Positions 9,011 to 19,199 of a DNA stretch of 64,000 bases are shown piece after piece. Every line of letters begins with the position of its first letter. The first letter of the stretch is position 1. The notes under the pieces are model-generated. The model searched no databases, was not told the origin of the DNA, and was given only the letters and a program-made list of their open reading frames with translations. Source of the DNA: SZUA-35 sp963781035 (GTDB lineage: Bacteria > Actinomycetota > Acidimicrobiia > Acidimicrobiales > SZUA-35); assembly GCA_963781035.1 (NCBI GenBank), contig CAWAEN010000004.1, forward strand, positions 558,001 to 622,000. The letters are read 5' to 3'. Position numbers and translations under genes: made by a program.

Positions 9011-10121
9011 GTGCTCAAGATCCACTGGTTCCTGCCAACGGGCGGCGATTCCCGTGACGTACTCCCCGACGGCGAGGATGCCCACAGCCGTGCTCCCTCA
9101 CACGAATACCTGGCCCAGATCGCCATTGCCTGCGATCAGCTGGGTTACGACGCCATGCTCACTCCATGTGGCACCGGTTGCGAAGACGCGTGGTTGGCGA
9201 CCTCGTCGCTGATTCCCCTCACGAAGAGGATCAAATTCCTCGTGGCCTTCCGTCCGGGTTTCATGTCGCCGACCCTCGCTGCCCAGATGGCCTCGACCTA
9301 TCAGCGCATGTCGCATGGACGACTGCTGCTGAACGTCGTCACGGGAGCCGAACCGCGCGAGCTCAATCGCTTCGGAGACTGGCTCGACAAGGACAGCCGG
9401 TACGAGCGGACCAGCGAGTTCCTCGAGATCATGAACCGTGCCTTCACCGGGGAGCCGTTCGACTTCGAGGGGACGTACTACAACGTCGCCGGAGCGACGA
9501 CTCGAGAAGTTCCGGACACCGTGCCCCCGATCTATTTCGGTGGCGCCTCACCCGCAGCCCAGCAAGTTGCCGCCAAACACGTCGACGTCTACCTCACCTG
9601 GGGCGAGCCGCCGGCCATGGCCGCAGAGCGGATCGAGTTGATCAGGAAGCAGGCGGCAGACCACGGTCGCGAACTGACCTACGGGATCCGCTTCCACGTG
9701 ATCGCCCGTCGTACTTCGGCCGAGGCATGGGCAGTGGCCGACGCCATGCTCGAACACATCGACGACGCAGGCGATTGCGAAAGCACAATCCGACTTCGCC
9801 ACAACGATGTCCGAGGGCCAGCGACGGATGGCAGAGCTCCATGGCGGTTCGCGTGCAGACCTGGAGATCCACCCGAACATCTGGGCCGGCATCGGCCTCG
9901 TCAGAGGAGGCGCGGGAACAGCCATCGTCGGTTCATACGACGAGGTCGCCGATCGGATCGCCGAGTACGCCGAGATCGGCTTCGACGAGTTCATTCTGTC
10001 TGGCTACCCCCACCTGGAAGAGGCGTTCTGGTTCGGCGAAGGCGTCATGCCCATCTTGCGCCAACGAGGCATGATCGACACCCCGGCGCACAACGCGTCG
10101 CCTGTGTTCTCCTTCCGCTGA
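9011..10121 (+). CDS. FMNH2-dependent monooxygenase, SsuD-like (frameshifted near 9773)
   Basis: Luciferase-like monooxygenase of the alkanesulfonate group: reduced flavin plus O2 cleave the C-S bond of sulfonates. The N-terminus (IHWFLPTGGDSR), the FLVAFRPGFMSPTLAAQMASTY core, the LLNVVTGA strand and GASPAAQQVAAKH match the family; length (about 369 residues after correction) is normal. The frame breaks near 9773: removing one G joins EHIDDA to AIAKAQSDFATTMSEGQRRM, typical SsuD sequence. GTG at 9011 is preceded by CCGGAGG. No ssu transporter or flavin reductase is nearby, so the substrate may be another sulfonate, or related chemistry. Confidence 0.82.
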
Positions 10122-10173
10122 GGGCGACCGGACGATGTGCGGTGGCCGGGTTCCGGGTTGCGCTCTCTTGACG

Positions 10174-10186
10174 TAGCGTCGAAACA
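10174..10186 (+). promoter_or_regulatory. Leaderless -10 box (TAGCGT-N6-ATG)
   Basis: TAGCGT at 10174-10179 and ATG at 10186. The frame from this ATG does not match the lipoprotein below; a missing base between 10186 and about 10212 would fix this. Confidence 0.4.
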
Positions 10187-10211
10187 TGACGAGTATCCAT
10201 GGCCGCGGCGC

Positions 10212-11132
10212 GTGCCGGCATCCTCTGCCTGCCGTCGATCGGTCGCCGTGGCCTTGGTGGCGGCTCTCACGGCGGCTTGCTCCGGTAGCTCGGACGACGC
10301 GATCGGTTCTGAGGCTGATGACACGATCGCAGAACCCGTCACCGCCAGCACTGTCGAGCCCATGGCGACGACGGACTCGACCGCTTCGGCCCAGGCCTAC
10401 GCCACGATGGTGCTGGACGCCCAGCCGGTGGCGTACTGGCCACTCGACGACGTGGCGGCGATCGTGGCCGTCGACGCCGGCGTCAATGGTCTCGACGGTG
10501 AGTATCGAGGCGTCGATGGTCTCTCCCGCGGTGAGCCGCCGGCGGTTGTCGGATCGGGAACCTCGGTGCGCTTCGACGGGATCGCCGGATTCATCCACAT
10601 CACCGAGGCCGGGACGGCCGCTGCCACGCTCCTTGCACCCTTCGAGGCGTTCTCGCTCGAGGCCTGGTTCCGTCCCGCCCGGCTCGACGTCGACCCCGGC
10701 GAGCCGACCTACCTGGCCCGCTGGCGTTGGTATGGCTGGGGCCTCTATCGCTCGGGTGATCAGGTCGTCGCCGACGTCTGGGAGATCCCGACCGATGTGT
10801 CTGCTGGTGTCTCACCGATCGTCACGCGGCTCTGGTCGGACGACCTCGTCATCGACCGATGGCACCACCTGGTCCTGACCAAAGATGCCGAAGACGTGCT
10901 CTTGTACGTCAACGGGGTCGCCGTTGCCAGGCAGCCGAGCCAAGGCGACCTCTACGCTCCGGTGGTCGACCCTGCCGCGGACTGCTGCGGCATCGGCGGT
11001 TCCGTCGCACTCGGACGGGACGGCGACGTCGACGGCAACTACCTCGACGGATGGATCGACGAGGTCGCCTTCTACGCCCGAGTCCTCGATGCCGACGAGA
11101 TCGCACTCCACGCCTCGTACGCACTGGAGTGA
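10212..11132 (+). CDS. LamG/concanavalin-like surface lipoprotein
   Basis: Signal peptide with lipobox (VAVALVAALTAAC) followed by a short linker and one LamG-like jelly-roll domain: AYWPLDD near the start, FSLEAWFRP, WHHLVLTKDAEDVLLYVNG, and the closing GWIDEVAFYARVLDADEI. This is a carbohydrate- or ligand-binding fold displayed outside the cell, not an enzyme by itself. GTG at 10212 gives an acceptable signal sequence (306 residues). A leaderless promoter points instead to ATG at 10186, which would need one inserted base to enter this frame and would add an Arg-rich n-region. Start therefore uncertain. Confidence 0.72.
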   Translation: MPASSACRRSVAVALVAALTAACSGSSDDAIGSEADDTIAEPVTASTVEPMATTDSTASAQAYATMVLDAQPVAYWPLDDVAAIVAVDAGVNGLDGEYRGVDGLSRGEPPAVVGSGTSVRFDGIAGFIHITEAGTAAATLLAPFEAFSLEAWFRPARLDVDPGEPTYLARWRWYGWGLYRSGDQVVADVWEIPTDVSAGVSPIVTRLWSDDLVIDRWHHLVLTKDAEDVLLYVNGVAVARQPSQGDLYAPVVDPAADCCGIGGSVALGRDGDVDGNYLDGWIDEVAFYARVLDADEIALHASYALE

Positions 11133-11162
11133 CCGGGCGCCCGATGACGCGGGCCCCGTCGT

Positions 11163-11741
11163 TCAGTCGAGGGTTCGAATGCCGCGACACAACAGCCCGA
11201 CCAGCTGATCGAACGACTGATCGAGGTCCTGGTCGAGGGGATGACCATCGCCGGTTTCGAGATGGCTGAAGCCGTGGAAGGCGCTGCGCAGCGCCCGTGC
11301 TGCGTCGACTCGCTGGACGTCGGTGAGGTCGTACTCGATGAGAGCGTTCGACAGGATCTCGACGATCCGATTGACCGCCGCTTCGAGTTCGGAGTCGCCA
11401 GCACACGGATAGCGATCAGTGGCTGCATACAGGCCCGGGTGTTCCGAGACCAGCGTCCGCCACGCCAGAGCCATGGCCCCAACCGCAGCATCGCCGGCGA
11501 GACCGACCCCGGACTCGATCAATCGCTGAGCCAGCATCTCGCGACCCCGAAGGCCGAGTGAGCGGATCAGCTCGTCGTAGCTTCCGACATGGCGATACAG
11601 CGCGGGCTGACTCGTGCCGAGCTCCTTCGCGACTCGGGTGAGTGTCACCGCATCGAGGCCCTCTCGATCGGCCAATCGGGCCGCGGTGTCGACCACGATC
11701 TCGGTCGTCAGTGGGCGCCGCTTGGTTCGAGAGTCGCTCAT
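11163..11741 (-). CDS. TetR-family regulator divergent from the dimethylglycine dehydrogenase genes
   Basis: A 192-residue TetR protein. Helix-turn-helix TLTRVAKELGTSQPALYRHV at about residues 38-57; C-terminal WHG-type domain with ARALRSAFHGFSHLET. Paralogous to the regulator at 8326-8922. Divergently transcribed from the two dehydrogenase genes across a 133-bp gap containing the dyad ATAAC-N5-GTTAT (11816-11830), so it is a good candidate for their local repressor. Ligand could be a methylated amine or pathway intermediate; this is inference from position. Confidence 0.85.
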   Translation of the reverse strand: MSDSRTKRRPLTTEIVVDTAARLADREGLDAVTLTRVAKELGTSQPALYRHVGSYDELIRSLGLRGREMLAQRLIESGVGLAGDAAVGAMALAWRTLVSEHPGLYAATDRYPCAGDSELEAAVNRIVEILSNALIEYDLTDVQRVDAARALRSAFHGFSHLETGDGHPLDQDLDQSFDQLVGLLCRGIRTLD

Positions 11742-11815
11742 GTGTTCGTCATGGTCGCACGAAAGCGTCGTGCTGCCACCCCTTCCCCTGGTCGCTGCGG
11801 GTCGTGTTAGGGCGT

Positions 11816-11830
11816 ATAACTATTCGTTAT
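11816..11830. promoter_or_regulatory. Inverted repeat ATAAC-N5-GTTAT
   Basis: A short perfect dyad in the divergent gap between the TetR gene and the dehydrogenase operon, 45 bp before the ATG at 11875. Candidate TetR operator or part of the promoter; it is preceded by GT, as in the GTATAAC at 8947-8953. Confidence 0.4.
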
Positions 11831-11874
11831 GTTAGCTTTCTGATCAGCGCCACGCACCTTGGAGATCGACCCAG

Positions 11875-14349
11875 ATGAAAACCAGCCAGCTGCCGACCCG
11901 GGCCCGCGTCGTCATCATCGGCGGGGGAGTACATGGGGCATCCCTGCTCTATCACCTGACCCTCGAGGGTGTGAGCGATGTCGTGCTGGTGGAGAAGGCC
12001 GAGCTCACATCTGGGTCGACCTGGCACGCCGCCGGGCAGATCACCCGATCGGTCGGTGACTACACGACAGCGGCGTTTCATCACTACGCGATCCAGCTGT
12101 ACGAACGGCTCGAAGACGACACCGGACAAGGCATCTCGTTCCATCAGCCCGGCGGGCTTCGGGTGGCCTACAACCGCGACGAACTCGATCAACTCAAATC
12201 CCATCTCGGCGCCGGTCGCTACCTCGGGTATCCGATCGAGCTGATCGGCCCGCAGGAGGCTGCGGTCCACAATCCCTTCTACGACTTCACCGACGTCCTC
12301 GCCGCGATCTGGACCGAGGGTGAGGGCCATGTCGACCCGAGCGGCGTGACCATGGCGTTGGCCGCTGGTGCGCGGTCTCGGGGCGCCACGATCAGTCGCC
12401 GCAATCGGGTCTCCGATGTGCGGGCTCTGCCATCGGGGGAGTGGGAGGTCGTGACCGAGAAGGGGACGATCACGTGCGAACACGTCGTCGACGCAGCCGG
12501 TTGTTACGCCCACCAGGTTGCGCTCTTCAACGGATTCCAGGTTCCCCAGGCCAACGTGCTCCACCACTACCTCGTGACCGAGGAAGTCCCGGCATTCGCC
12601 GCGAGCGATCGCGAGATGCCGGTGATGCGAGACAACCGTGTCGCCGGCTACATCCGGCAGGAGCAGTCCGCCGGCCTCATCGGGATCTACGAGCAAACAG
12701 GCGCCGAGAGCATCTGGGACGACGGCGTTCCATGGGAGGCGGAGAACCCGTTGTTCCCCGCTGACTACGACAAGATCGCACCCTGGTTGACCGAGGCCTT
12801 CGTGCGCGTCCCGGTGCTCGGGGAAGTCGGTATCAAGCGAGTCATCCATGGCGCCGTCACCCACACGACCGACGCCCACATGTTGCTCGGACCCGCTCCC
12901 GGGCTGCGGAACTATTGGTTGAACACCGGCTCGTCGATCGGTCTCGCCTGGGGTCCGGGCGCAGGTCGGGAGCTGGCGCGGTGGATCGTCCACGGCACGA
13001 CCGAGCTGAGCCTGCGTCACTACGACCCTCGGAGATTCGGTTGGGCCGATCCCGAGCACGTCGCCGGCTACATACGGGACAAGTCGATCGAGGACTACGA
13101 GTGGATGTTCCGGGTGCACCCGCCGGGAGAGGAGCGGCTCGCCCACCGACCGGTGTGGACCTCGGGTGTGCACGATCAGCTCGTTGCCAAGCGGGCGAAA
13201 CACGGCCAGACATACGGATGGGAACAACCGAAGTGGTTCGTGCCGGAGGATCGGCCACTCGAGGACGCCCATGGCTGGACCCGCCCCAGTTGGTTCGACG
13301 CGGTCGAGCAGGAGTGTCGAGCGGTGCGGGAAGCGGTCGGGATCATGGACCTCTCGGCGTTCTCGAAGTTCGAGGTCACCGGCCCGGACGCCCGCGACTT
13401 CCTGAATCACCTCACCACCGGCATCGTGCCGAAGACGATCGGCAAGATCGCCCTGAACTACGTGCTCACCGAACAGGGACGGATCGAAACCGAGGTCACG
13501 ATCACGGCCTTGGGCGAGGAGCGCTACTACGTCGTGTCCGGACCGGTGAGCCATCGCCGAGACTTCGACTGGTTCCACCAACACCTGGCGCGCCACGACG
13601 GATCGGGGGACTACGACGTGACGATCGCTGACGTCACCCGTGACATCGGCACACTGGTCGTTGCCGGACCACGTGCTCGGACCTTGCTCGAGGCCTGCAC
13701 AGACGATGATCTCTCGAACGAGAGTTTCGGCTTCCTTCGTGCCCGTGACATCACGATCTGCGGCATCGCCGTTCGGGCGCTGAGGGTCGGCTTCACCGGC
13801 TCGCTCGGCTGGGAACTCCACGCTCCGATGGGTCGGCTGAACGACCTCTACAACGGACTCTTCGAGGCGGACGAGCGGACAGGTTCGGGCCTCACCGACT
13901 TCGGCAGCCATGCGCTCAACTCGCTCCGTATGGAGAAGGCGTACCTGACGCGCGCCGAGCTGACGCACGACATCGGGCCATACCAGGCCGGTGTCGGCCG
14001 CTGGGTCCGGCCCGAGAAGGGGCCGTTCATCGGGCGTGACGCGCTCGACTCGGCGCCGACCGGGCCGGATTGGAGGCTGGTGTACCTCGAGGTCGACGTT
14101 GCCGATGGCCCGGAAGCGGCCGATTGCCTCGGTGGCGAAGCCGTGTTGCACGACGGCGAACCGGTCGGGCTCACCACCTCCGGCGGATTCGGCTTCACCG
14201 TTCGCAAGAGCCTGGCCTTCGCCTATGTTGCCGAAACCGCTGCCACCCCGGGGACCGAGCTCGAAGTGCTCATCCTGGGTGAGGCGCGGCCGGCCGTCGT
14301 TCTGGATGGGCCGGTTCACGATCCCGACAATGAAGAACTGCGGGCCTGA
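11875..14349 (+). CDS. Dimethylglycine/sarcosine dehydrogenase-like flavoprotein, copy 1
   Basis: An 824-residue fusion typical of the DMGDH/SARDH family. Residues 1-380 are a FAD-binding DAO domain (VVIIGGGVHGASLLYHL; LTSGSTWHAAGQ, whose His corresponds to the covalent FAD-linking His in the family), followed by an FAO middle domain and a C-terminal GcvT-like folate-binding region (VGIMDLSAFSKFEVTGPDA through GELGWE-like FTGSLGWELHAP). It oxidatively demethylates an N-methylglycine, passing the methyl group to tetrahydrofolate. TGA overlaps the next ATG (TGATG), so both genes form an operon. Dimethylglycine or sarcosine as substrate is inferred, supported by the betaine demethylation genes at 50 kb. 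Confidence 0.85.
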   Translation: MKTSQLPTRARVVIIGGGVHGASLLYHLTLEGVSDVVLVEKAELTSGSTWHAAGQITRSVGDYTTAAFHHYAIQLYERLEDDTGQGISFHQPGGLRVAYNRDELDQLKSHLGAGRYLGYPIELIGPQEAAVHNPFYDFTDVLAAIWTEGEGHVDPSGVTMALAAGARSRGATISRRNRVSDVRALPSGEWEVVTEKGTITCEHVVDAAGCYAHQVALFNGFQVPQANVLHHYLVTEEVPAFAASDREMPVMRDNRVAGYIRQEQSAGLIGIYEQTGAESIWDDGVPWEAENPLFPADYDKIAPWLTEAFVRVPVLGEVGIKRVIHGAVTHTTDAHMLLGPAPGLRNYWLNTGSSIGLAWGPGAGRELARWIVHGTTELSLRHYDPRRFGWADPEHVAGYIRDKSIEDYEWMFRVHPPGEERLAHRPVWTSGVHDQLVAKRAKHGQTYGWEQPKWFVPEDRPLEDAHGWTRPSWFDAVEQECRAVREAVGIMDLSAFSKFEVTGPDARDFLNHLTTGIVPKTIGKIALNYVLTEQGRIETEVTITALGEERYYVVSGPVSHRRDFDWFHQHLARHDGSGDYDVTIADVTRDIGTLVVAGPRARTLLEACTDDDLSNESFGFLRARDITICGIAVRALRVGFTGSLGWELHAPMGRLNDLYNGLFEADERTGSGLTDFGSHALNSLRMEKAYLTRAELTHDIGPYQAGVGRWVRPEKGPFIGRDALDSAPTGPDWRLVYLEVDVADGPEAADCLGGEAVLHDGEPVGLTTSGGFGFTVRKSLAFAYVAETAATPGTELEVLILGEARPAVVLDGPVHDPDNEELRA

Positions 14350-16828
14350 TGGTGCCACCATCGCTTCCCGACCACGTCGACACACTCGTCGTCGGCGGCG
14401 GCATCGTCGGCGCCTCGATTGCCTACCACCTCACGAAGAACTCCGACCGGGAGGTCTTGCTGCTCGAACGGCATCAGATGACGAGCGGCACCACCTGGCA
14501 CGCGGCCGGACTGGTGGCCCAACTCAGATCGACGGAGAACCAGACGAAACTCGCTCGCTACTCCCTCGAGCTCTACAGGAGCCTCGAAGCAGAAACCGAG
14601 CAGAGCACCGGTTTTCGTGCTCCGGGCGCCATATCGATGGCATCGACACCTCATCGGTGGGAGGAGCTTCGTCGCACAGCGGCCATGGCCCGCCATCTCG
14701 GTGTCGAGGCGCACGAGATCAGTGCGGCGGAGATCGGCGAACGCTCGCCGATGGTGGACGACCTGCCGATCTCCTCGGTGGCATCTGGCTTCCCGACGAC
14801 GGCACCGTCGGTCCATCGGATTGCACGATGGCCTTGACCCGAGGTGCCAGGAACCGTGGGGCAACGATTCGGGAGGGTGTCGGCGTTGCCCGGCTCCTGG
14901 TCGAGGAGGCCAACGGGGTGCGGCGATGCAGGGGTGTTCTGACCGAGGACGGTCGGGAAGTCACTGCCGATGCTGTCGTTCTCGCCTGCGGCCTCTGGAC
15001 TCGGCACTTGGCGGCGACGGCCGGAGTCGATGTTCCGCTCCAGGCTGCGGAGCACCATTACGTCGTCACCGAGCCGATCGACGGTGTTGATCCGGACGGA
15101 CCGATTCTGCGAGATCCAGACCGATGGTCGTATCTGAAGCCCGAAGCCGGCGGATCCATGTTGATCGGGCTCTTCGAACCGATTGGACGGCCATGGCCCG
15201 CCGTCGGTCCACCACCCGTCGACCGACCGTTCATCTCGATGGACCCCGATCCCGACCATCTCGCGACGTGGCTCGGTCCGGCGTTCGATCGGATTCCGGC
15301 GCTGCACGACGCAGGCATTCGGCTCCTCTTCGACGGGCCCGAGAGCTTCACACCGGACGATGCCTACATCCTCGGCCAGGCACCGGATCTCGATGGTCTG
15401 TTCGTTGCTGCCGGCTTCAACTCGATCGGGATTCAATCTGCGGGTGGGGTCGGTATGGCGATCGCCCACTGGGTGGAGCATGGCGAACCGCCATTCGATC
15501 TGCACGATGTCGACATTCGTCGGTTCGAACGATTCCAGTCGACGGAGCAGTACCTGCGCGACCGCACCGTCGAGGTGCTCGGTCTGCTCTACGCCCCGCA
15601 CTGGCCGCACCGCACCTTCGAGACCGCTCGTGGTATTCGCCGGTCACCGCTCCACGAACGGATGGAGGATGCCGGGGCCTGTTTCGCCGACCTCAACGGT
15701 TGGGATCGAGCCATGTTCTTCGCTCGGCCCGAGCTCGGCGTCGAGGCTCGTTACGACTACTCGTGGGGCCACCAGAATTGGCACGAGGCAACGGCCAAGG
15801 AACACGCAGCGGTGCGTGAGGCCGTTGGCCTGTTCGATCTGACATCGTTCTCGAAGACGTTGGTGCAGGGACCGGACGCAGGTGCGGTGTTGGATCACCT
15901 CTCGGCCGGAGCCGTCGACGGTCCGGTGGGAGGGTCGGTCTACACGCAGTGGCTCAATGATCACGGCGGGATCGAGGCCGACCTGACCATCAGCCGCGTC
16001 GCTTCCGATGCGTTCTGGGTCATCGGTGGCGCAGGCACTCGCCGTCGCGATCTCGACACGCTCGTGAAGGCGTTCCGGGGCCGGGCCGCTTCGGTCACCG
16101 ATGTCACCGCGTCGTATGCCTGTATTGCCGTGATGGGTCCGTCATCGCGGGTGCTGCTCGAGGAACTCACGAGCGCCGATCTCAGCGAGGACGGCTTCCC
16201 GTTCGCCACGAACCGTGAGATCGACCTCGCCTCTGCACGGATTCTGGCCAACCGCATGAGCTACGTCGGAGAGCTCGGGTGGGAGTTGTACGTGCCGGCC
16301 GACTTCGCCGTCCATGTCTTCGACGTCATCACCGAGGCGGGAGCTGCTCACGGTCTCGAACTCTGCGGCTATCACGCACTCAACTCCCTGCGCTTCGAGA
16401 AGGGCTACCGGCACTGGGGGCATGACATCACGCCTGACGACACACCGATCGAGGCCGGACTCAGTTTCGCGGTCGCATGGGACAAGCCGGCGGCCTTTCG
16501 TGGCCGGGCGGCGCTCGAAGCACAACGGGTCGACGGCCCTGGCCAGCGCCTCATCCAGCTCAAGCTCTTGCAGGACTCAGGGACTGATGCCCAGCTTCTC
16601 CATCACAACGAACCCGTCTACCGCAGCGGCGAACGGGTCGGATATGTCACCGGTGGGATGTGGGGTCACACCGTCGATGCCGCCATCGGGATGGCCATCG
16701 CCATTCGAGGTGAACGGGGCGCGGGCGAGGTGGCCGACCGGGCGTGGGTCGAGGCCGGCGAGTGGGCTGTCGAGCTTCCCGGCGGCTTGGTGCCGGCCGA
16801 GGCCCAACTCAGACCCTGGCTTCGCTGA
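14349..16828 (+). CDS. Dimethylglycine/sarcosine dehydrogenase-like flavoprotein, copy 2 (frameshifted near 14773)
   Basis: Same architecture as the gene upstream, about 826 residues: FAD-binding GGGIVGASIAYHL, TSGTTWHAAGLV (flavin-linking His), then GcvT-type domains (VGLFDLTSFSKTLVQGPDA, YVGELGWELYVPADF, HALNSLRFEKGYRHWG). The first frame ends shortly after 14773; adding one base joins DDLPI to LGGIWLPDDGTVGP and the rest is open to TGA at 16828. The paralogues differ enough to imply separate substrates, for instance dimethylglycine for one and sarcosine for the other. Membrane segments absent; cytoplasmic. Confidence 0.82.
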
Positions 16829-16837
16829 CCCAAGACC

Positions 16838-18157
16838 TCATCTTCGGGTGAGTTCGACCGGCAGGTTCGTGTAGCCCTTCACGAATGACGAGAAGGTGCG
16901 GCTCGGTTCTTCTTTGACGGTGATTCGTTCGAAGCGACGGAGGACTTCCTCCCAGAGAATTCGAAGTTGGAGTTCGGCGAGGCGGCTACCCATGCAGAAG
17001 TGGATTCCGTAGCCGAACGAGAGGTGCCGATCGGCGTTGTGGCGTTCGATGTCGATGGCTTCGCCATCGGCGAACACGTCCTCGTCGCGATTGGCGGACA
17101 GGTACCACATCAGCACTTGGTCGTTCTTCAGGATCTGCTTGCCGCCGAGTTCAGTGTCGTGGTTGGCCGTCCGCCTCATGTAGGGGAGCGGCGTCTGCCA
17201 GCGGATGACTTCGGGCACCATCGAAGGAACGAGATCCGGGTTGGCGATCAGCTTGTCGTACTGATCGGGGAACGCGTTCAGCCCGTACACGCTGCCGGAC
17301 ATGGTGTTCCTCGTCGTGTCGTTGCCGCCGACGATGAGCAACAGAAGGTTGCCCAGATGGGCCATCGTCGGCATGTCCTTCGTGGCCTCTCCGTGCACGA
17401 GCATGGAGACCAGATCGTCGCCGGGATGTTCGCGGCGCAGGTCCCAGAGCTTCTCGAAGTAGTGAACGCACTCGATCAGCTCATCGCGCTTCTGTTCCTG
17501 GGTCTCGACGAGGCCGCCCGGCTCGGGGATGGCGAAGACGATGTCCGACCACCGGGTGAGCTTGCGGCGATCCTCGAAGGGGAAGTCGAAGAGGGTCGCC
17601 AGCATCATCGTGGTCAACTCGATGGACACGGTGTCGACCCAGTCGAAGGTCTCGCCCTCCGGCAGGGAATCGAGAACCGAGATCGTGCGTTCCCGAATGA
17701 GCGGCTCGAGGTTGCGCAGGTTCTTCGGAGCGGCGACAGATCGTACGGTGCTGCGTTGTTCGCCGTGGCGAGGCGGGTCCATCGAGATGAACGAGGTCAT
17801 CTGCACGGCTCCGTTCGCCGGTCGTTCGGTGACCGGCGGACCGAGCGTGATGCCGCTGGCGGAGGAGAAGGTCTTCCAGTCGCCGTCGACGTGGCGAACG
17901 TCGTCGTGCTTCGTGATCGACCAGTAGCGCCCAGCGGCCGGAATCTCGTTGAAGTGGACAGGGTCCTCCTTGCGCAACCGCTCGAAGTGGCTCTGCCACC
18001 GGTTCTCGCTGAAGAGGTGGGCGTTGAGCGGGTTGATGTCCTCGAGAGCAAGCTCGCCGGCGTCGGGGACACTCGCCCCGTTCTCGGCCTGTTCCTGTTC
18101 AGGACTTCGGTATTCATTGCCTCGCCACGGCATCTGTGTGTTCGTGGTCTCGGTCAT
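16838..18157 (-). CDS. Cytochrome P450
   Basis: A 439-residue P450. I-helix oxygen-binding motif VGGNDTT at 276-282, K-helix ExxR as EVIR at 316-319, and the heme loop FGYGIHFCMG at 381-390 with Cys388 as the axial ligand. Soluble, so electrons would come from separate ferredoxin and reductase, neither in the window. The sequence style resembles actinobacterial and proteobacterial P450s acting on terpenes, sterols or hydrocarbons, but I cannot name the substrate. Convergent with the dehydrogenase operon and divergent from the Ddn-like gene; ATG at 18157 follows a GGGAGAACC ribosome site. Confidence 0.92.
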   Translation of the reverse strand: MTETTNTQMPWRGNEYRSPEQEQAENGASVPDAGELALEDINPLNAHLFSENRWQSHFERLRKEDPVHFNEIPAAGRYWSITKHDDVRHVDGDWKTFSSASGITLGPPVTERPANGAVQMTSFISMDPPRHGEQRSTVRSVAAPKNLRNLEPLIRERTISVLDSLPEGETFDWVDTVSIELTTMMLATLFDFPFEDRRKLTRWSDIVFAIPEPGGLVETQEQKRDELIECVHYFEKLWDLRREHPGDDLVSMLVHGEATKDMPTMAHLGNLLLLIVGGNDTTRNTMSGSVYGLNAFPDQYDKLIANPDLVPSMVPEVIRWQTPLPYMRRTANHDTELGGKQILKNDQVLMWYLSANRDEDVFADGEAIDIERHNADRHLSFGYGIHFCMGSRLAELQLRILWEEVLRRFERITVKEEPSRTFSSFVKGYTNLPVELTRR

Positions 18158-18321
18158 GGTCGGTTCTCCCGAGCGGTGGTCGCGCCCGCTCCACTGGTCT
18201 GGTTCTCGATGCTCCCATGGCCGTGCGGCTCCGGCAAAGCTGGAAGGCGAACGCGGCTCCCGCGCAGGCTAGGTTCGATCCTGAGAGCAAGCCGCGACAA
18301 CTCCAACGTCTGTGAGATCCC

Positions 18322-18750
18322 ATGCCATCCGACTTCGCGCTGAAGACCATGAACTGCATCCATCGCACGATGATGACCGTCAGCGGTGGAAGGCTCGGCT
18401 GGACCGCCGGCAAGATGCCTGTGCTCGAGTTGACGACAACGGGCCGCAAGAGCGGGGCTGCCCGATCCACGATGCTCACCTCACCATGGCAAGACGGCGA
18501 GCGCATGGCGATCATCGCGTCCGCCGGCGGCAACGACAAACACCCCGCCTGGTTCCTCAACCTCCGCGACAACCCTTCGGTCACGGTCCGCACCAACGAG
18601 GGGAGCTCGAAGATGGTTGCTCGTGTTGCGGCCGGCGACGAACGAGCCTCGATTTGGGAGGCCGTCACCGCCAAGTACAAGAACTACGCGGGCTACCAAA
18701 CCAGGACCGAACGAGAGATCCCGGTGGTGGTGCTCGAACCGGTCGCCTGA
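18322..18750 (+). CDS. Deazaflavin (F420)-dependent nitroreductase-like protein
   Basis: A 142-residue split-barrel protein of the Ddn/FDOR family. LELTTTGRKSGAARST (about residues 36-51), the NDKHPAWFLNLRDNP segment and TEREIPVVVLEP at the C-terminus are characteristic of enzymes that use coenzyme F420H2 to reduce unsaturated or nitro substrates. Divergent from the P450. Its presence suggests an F420-making actinobacterium. Substrate unknown. Confidence 0.85.
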   Translation: MPSDFALKTMNCIHRTMMTVSGGRLGWTAGKMPVLELTTTGRKSGAARSTMLTSPWQDGERMAIIASAGGNDKHPAWFLNLRDNPSVTVRTNEGSSKMVARVAAGDERASIWEAVTAKYKNYAGYQTRTEREIPVVVLEPVA

Positions 18751-18764
18751 GCCCCTGTCGGAGG

Positions 18765-19058
18765 TCAGGAACCCATAGACATGACGAGCGATATCGTGCC
18801 GTCGCTCGCCTCGTGACGAATGGACGCGAGCGTTTGGTACTCGTCCGAGTTCCACCACCGCATCGCGCTGTCGCGGTCAGGAAACCGCAGGATGACGCAC
18901 CGGCTGTAAGTGGCGGGTCCTTCGAGAGCATCGGGCTCATCGTCGACGGCGAGCAGCTCTCCCTCGTACTTCTCGAAGATCGCGGAGAAGCCGGCCTCGT
19001 AGTCGGCGTACCTCGTGGGGTCGGTGATGTTCAGGTTGGCTGTGATGTAGGCAGTCAT
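18765..19058 (-). CDS. DUF1330 family protein
   Basis: A 97-residue single-domain protein with the dimeric alpha-beta-barrel pattern of DUF1330: MTAYITANLNITDPTRYADY, a central VILRFPDRDSAMRWWNSDEYQ and a terminal SLVMSMG strand. Small ferredoxin-like folds of this group are mostly uncharacterised; some are linked to monooxygenases. Stands alone between a Ddn-like and a PNPOx-like gene. Cytoplasmic. Confidence 0.85.
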   Translation of the reverse strand: MTAYITANLNITDPTRYADYEAGFSAIFEKYEGELLAVDDEPDALEGPATYSRCVILRFPDRDSAMRWWNSDEYQTLASIRHEASDGTISLVMSMGS

Positions 19059-19199
19059 CAGTCCTCGACTCGATCGAACAGGCGGCGATGGCTCTTGGGC
19101 GGTGATGTTGAGTCTGTTCGATTCTCACGGGTTCTGCCTCGGTCGGCTTCACCCGTGGGTCTCCCGATCTGTCACGATGGTCGGTATGAGGACCTCCGC

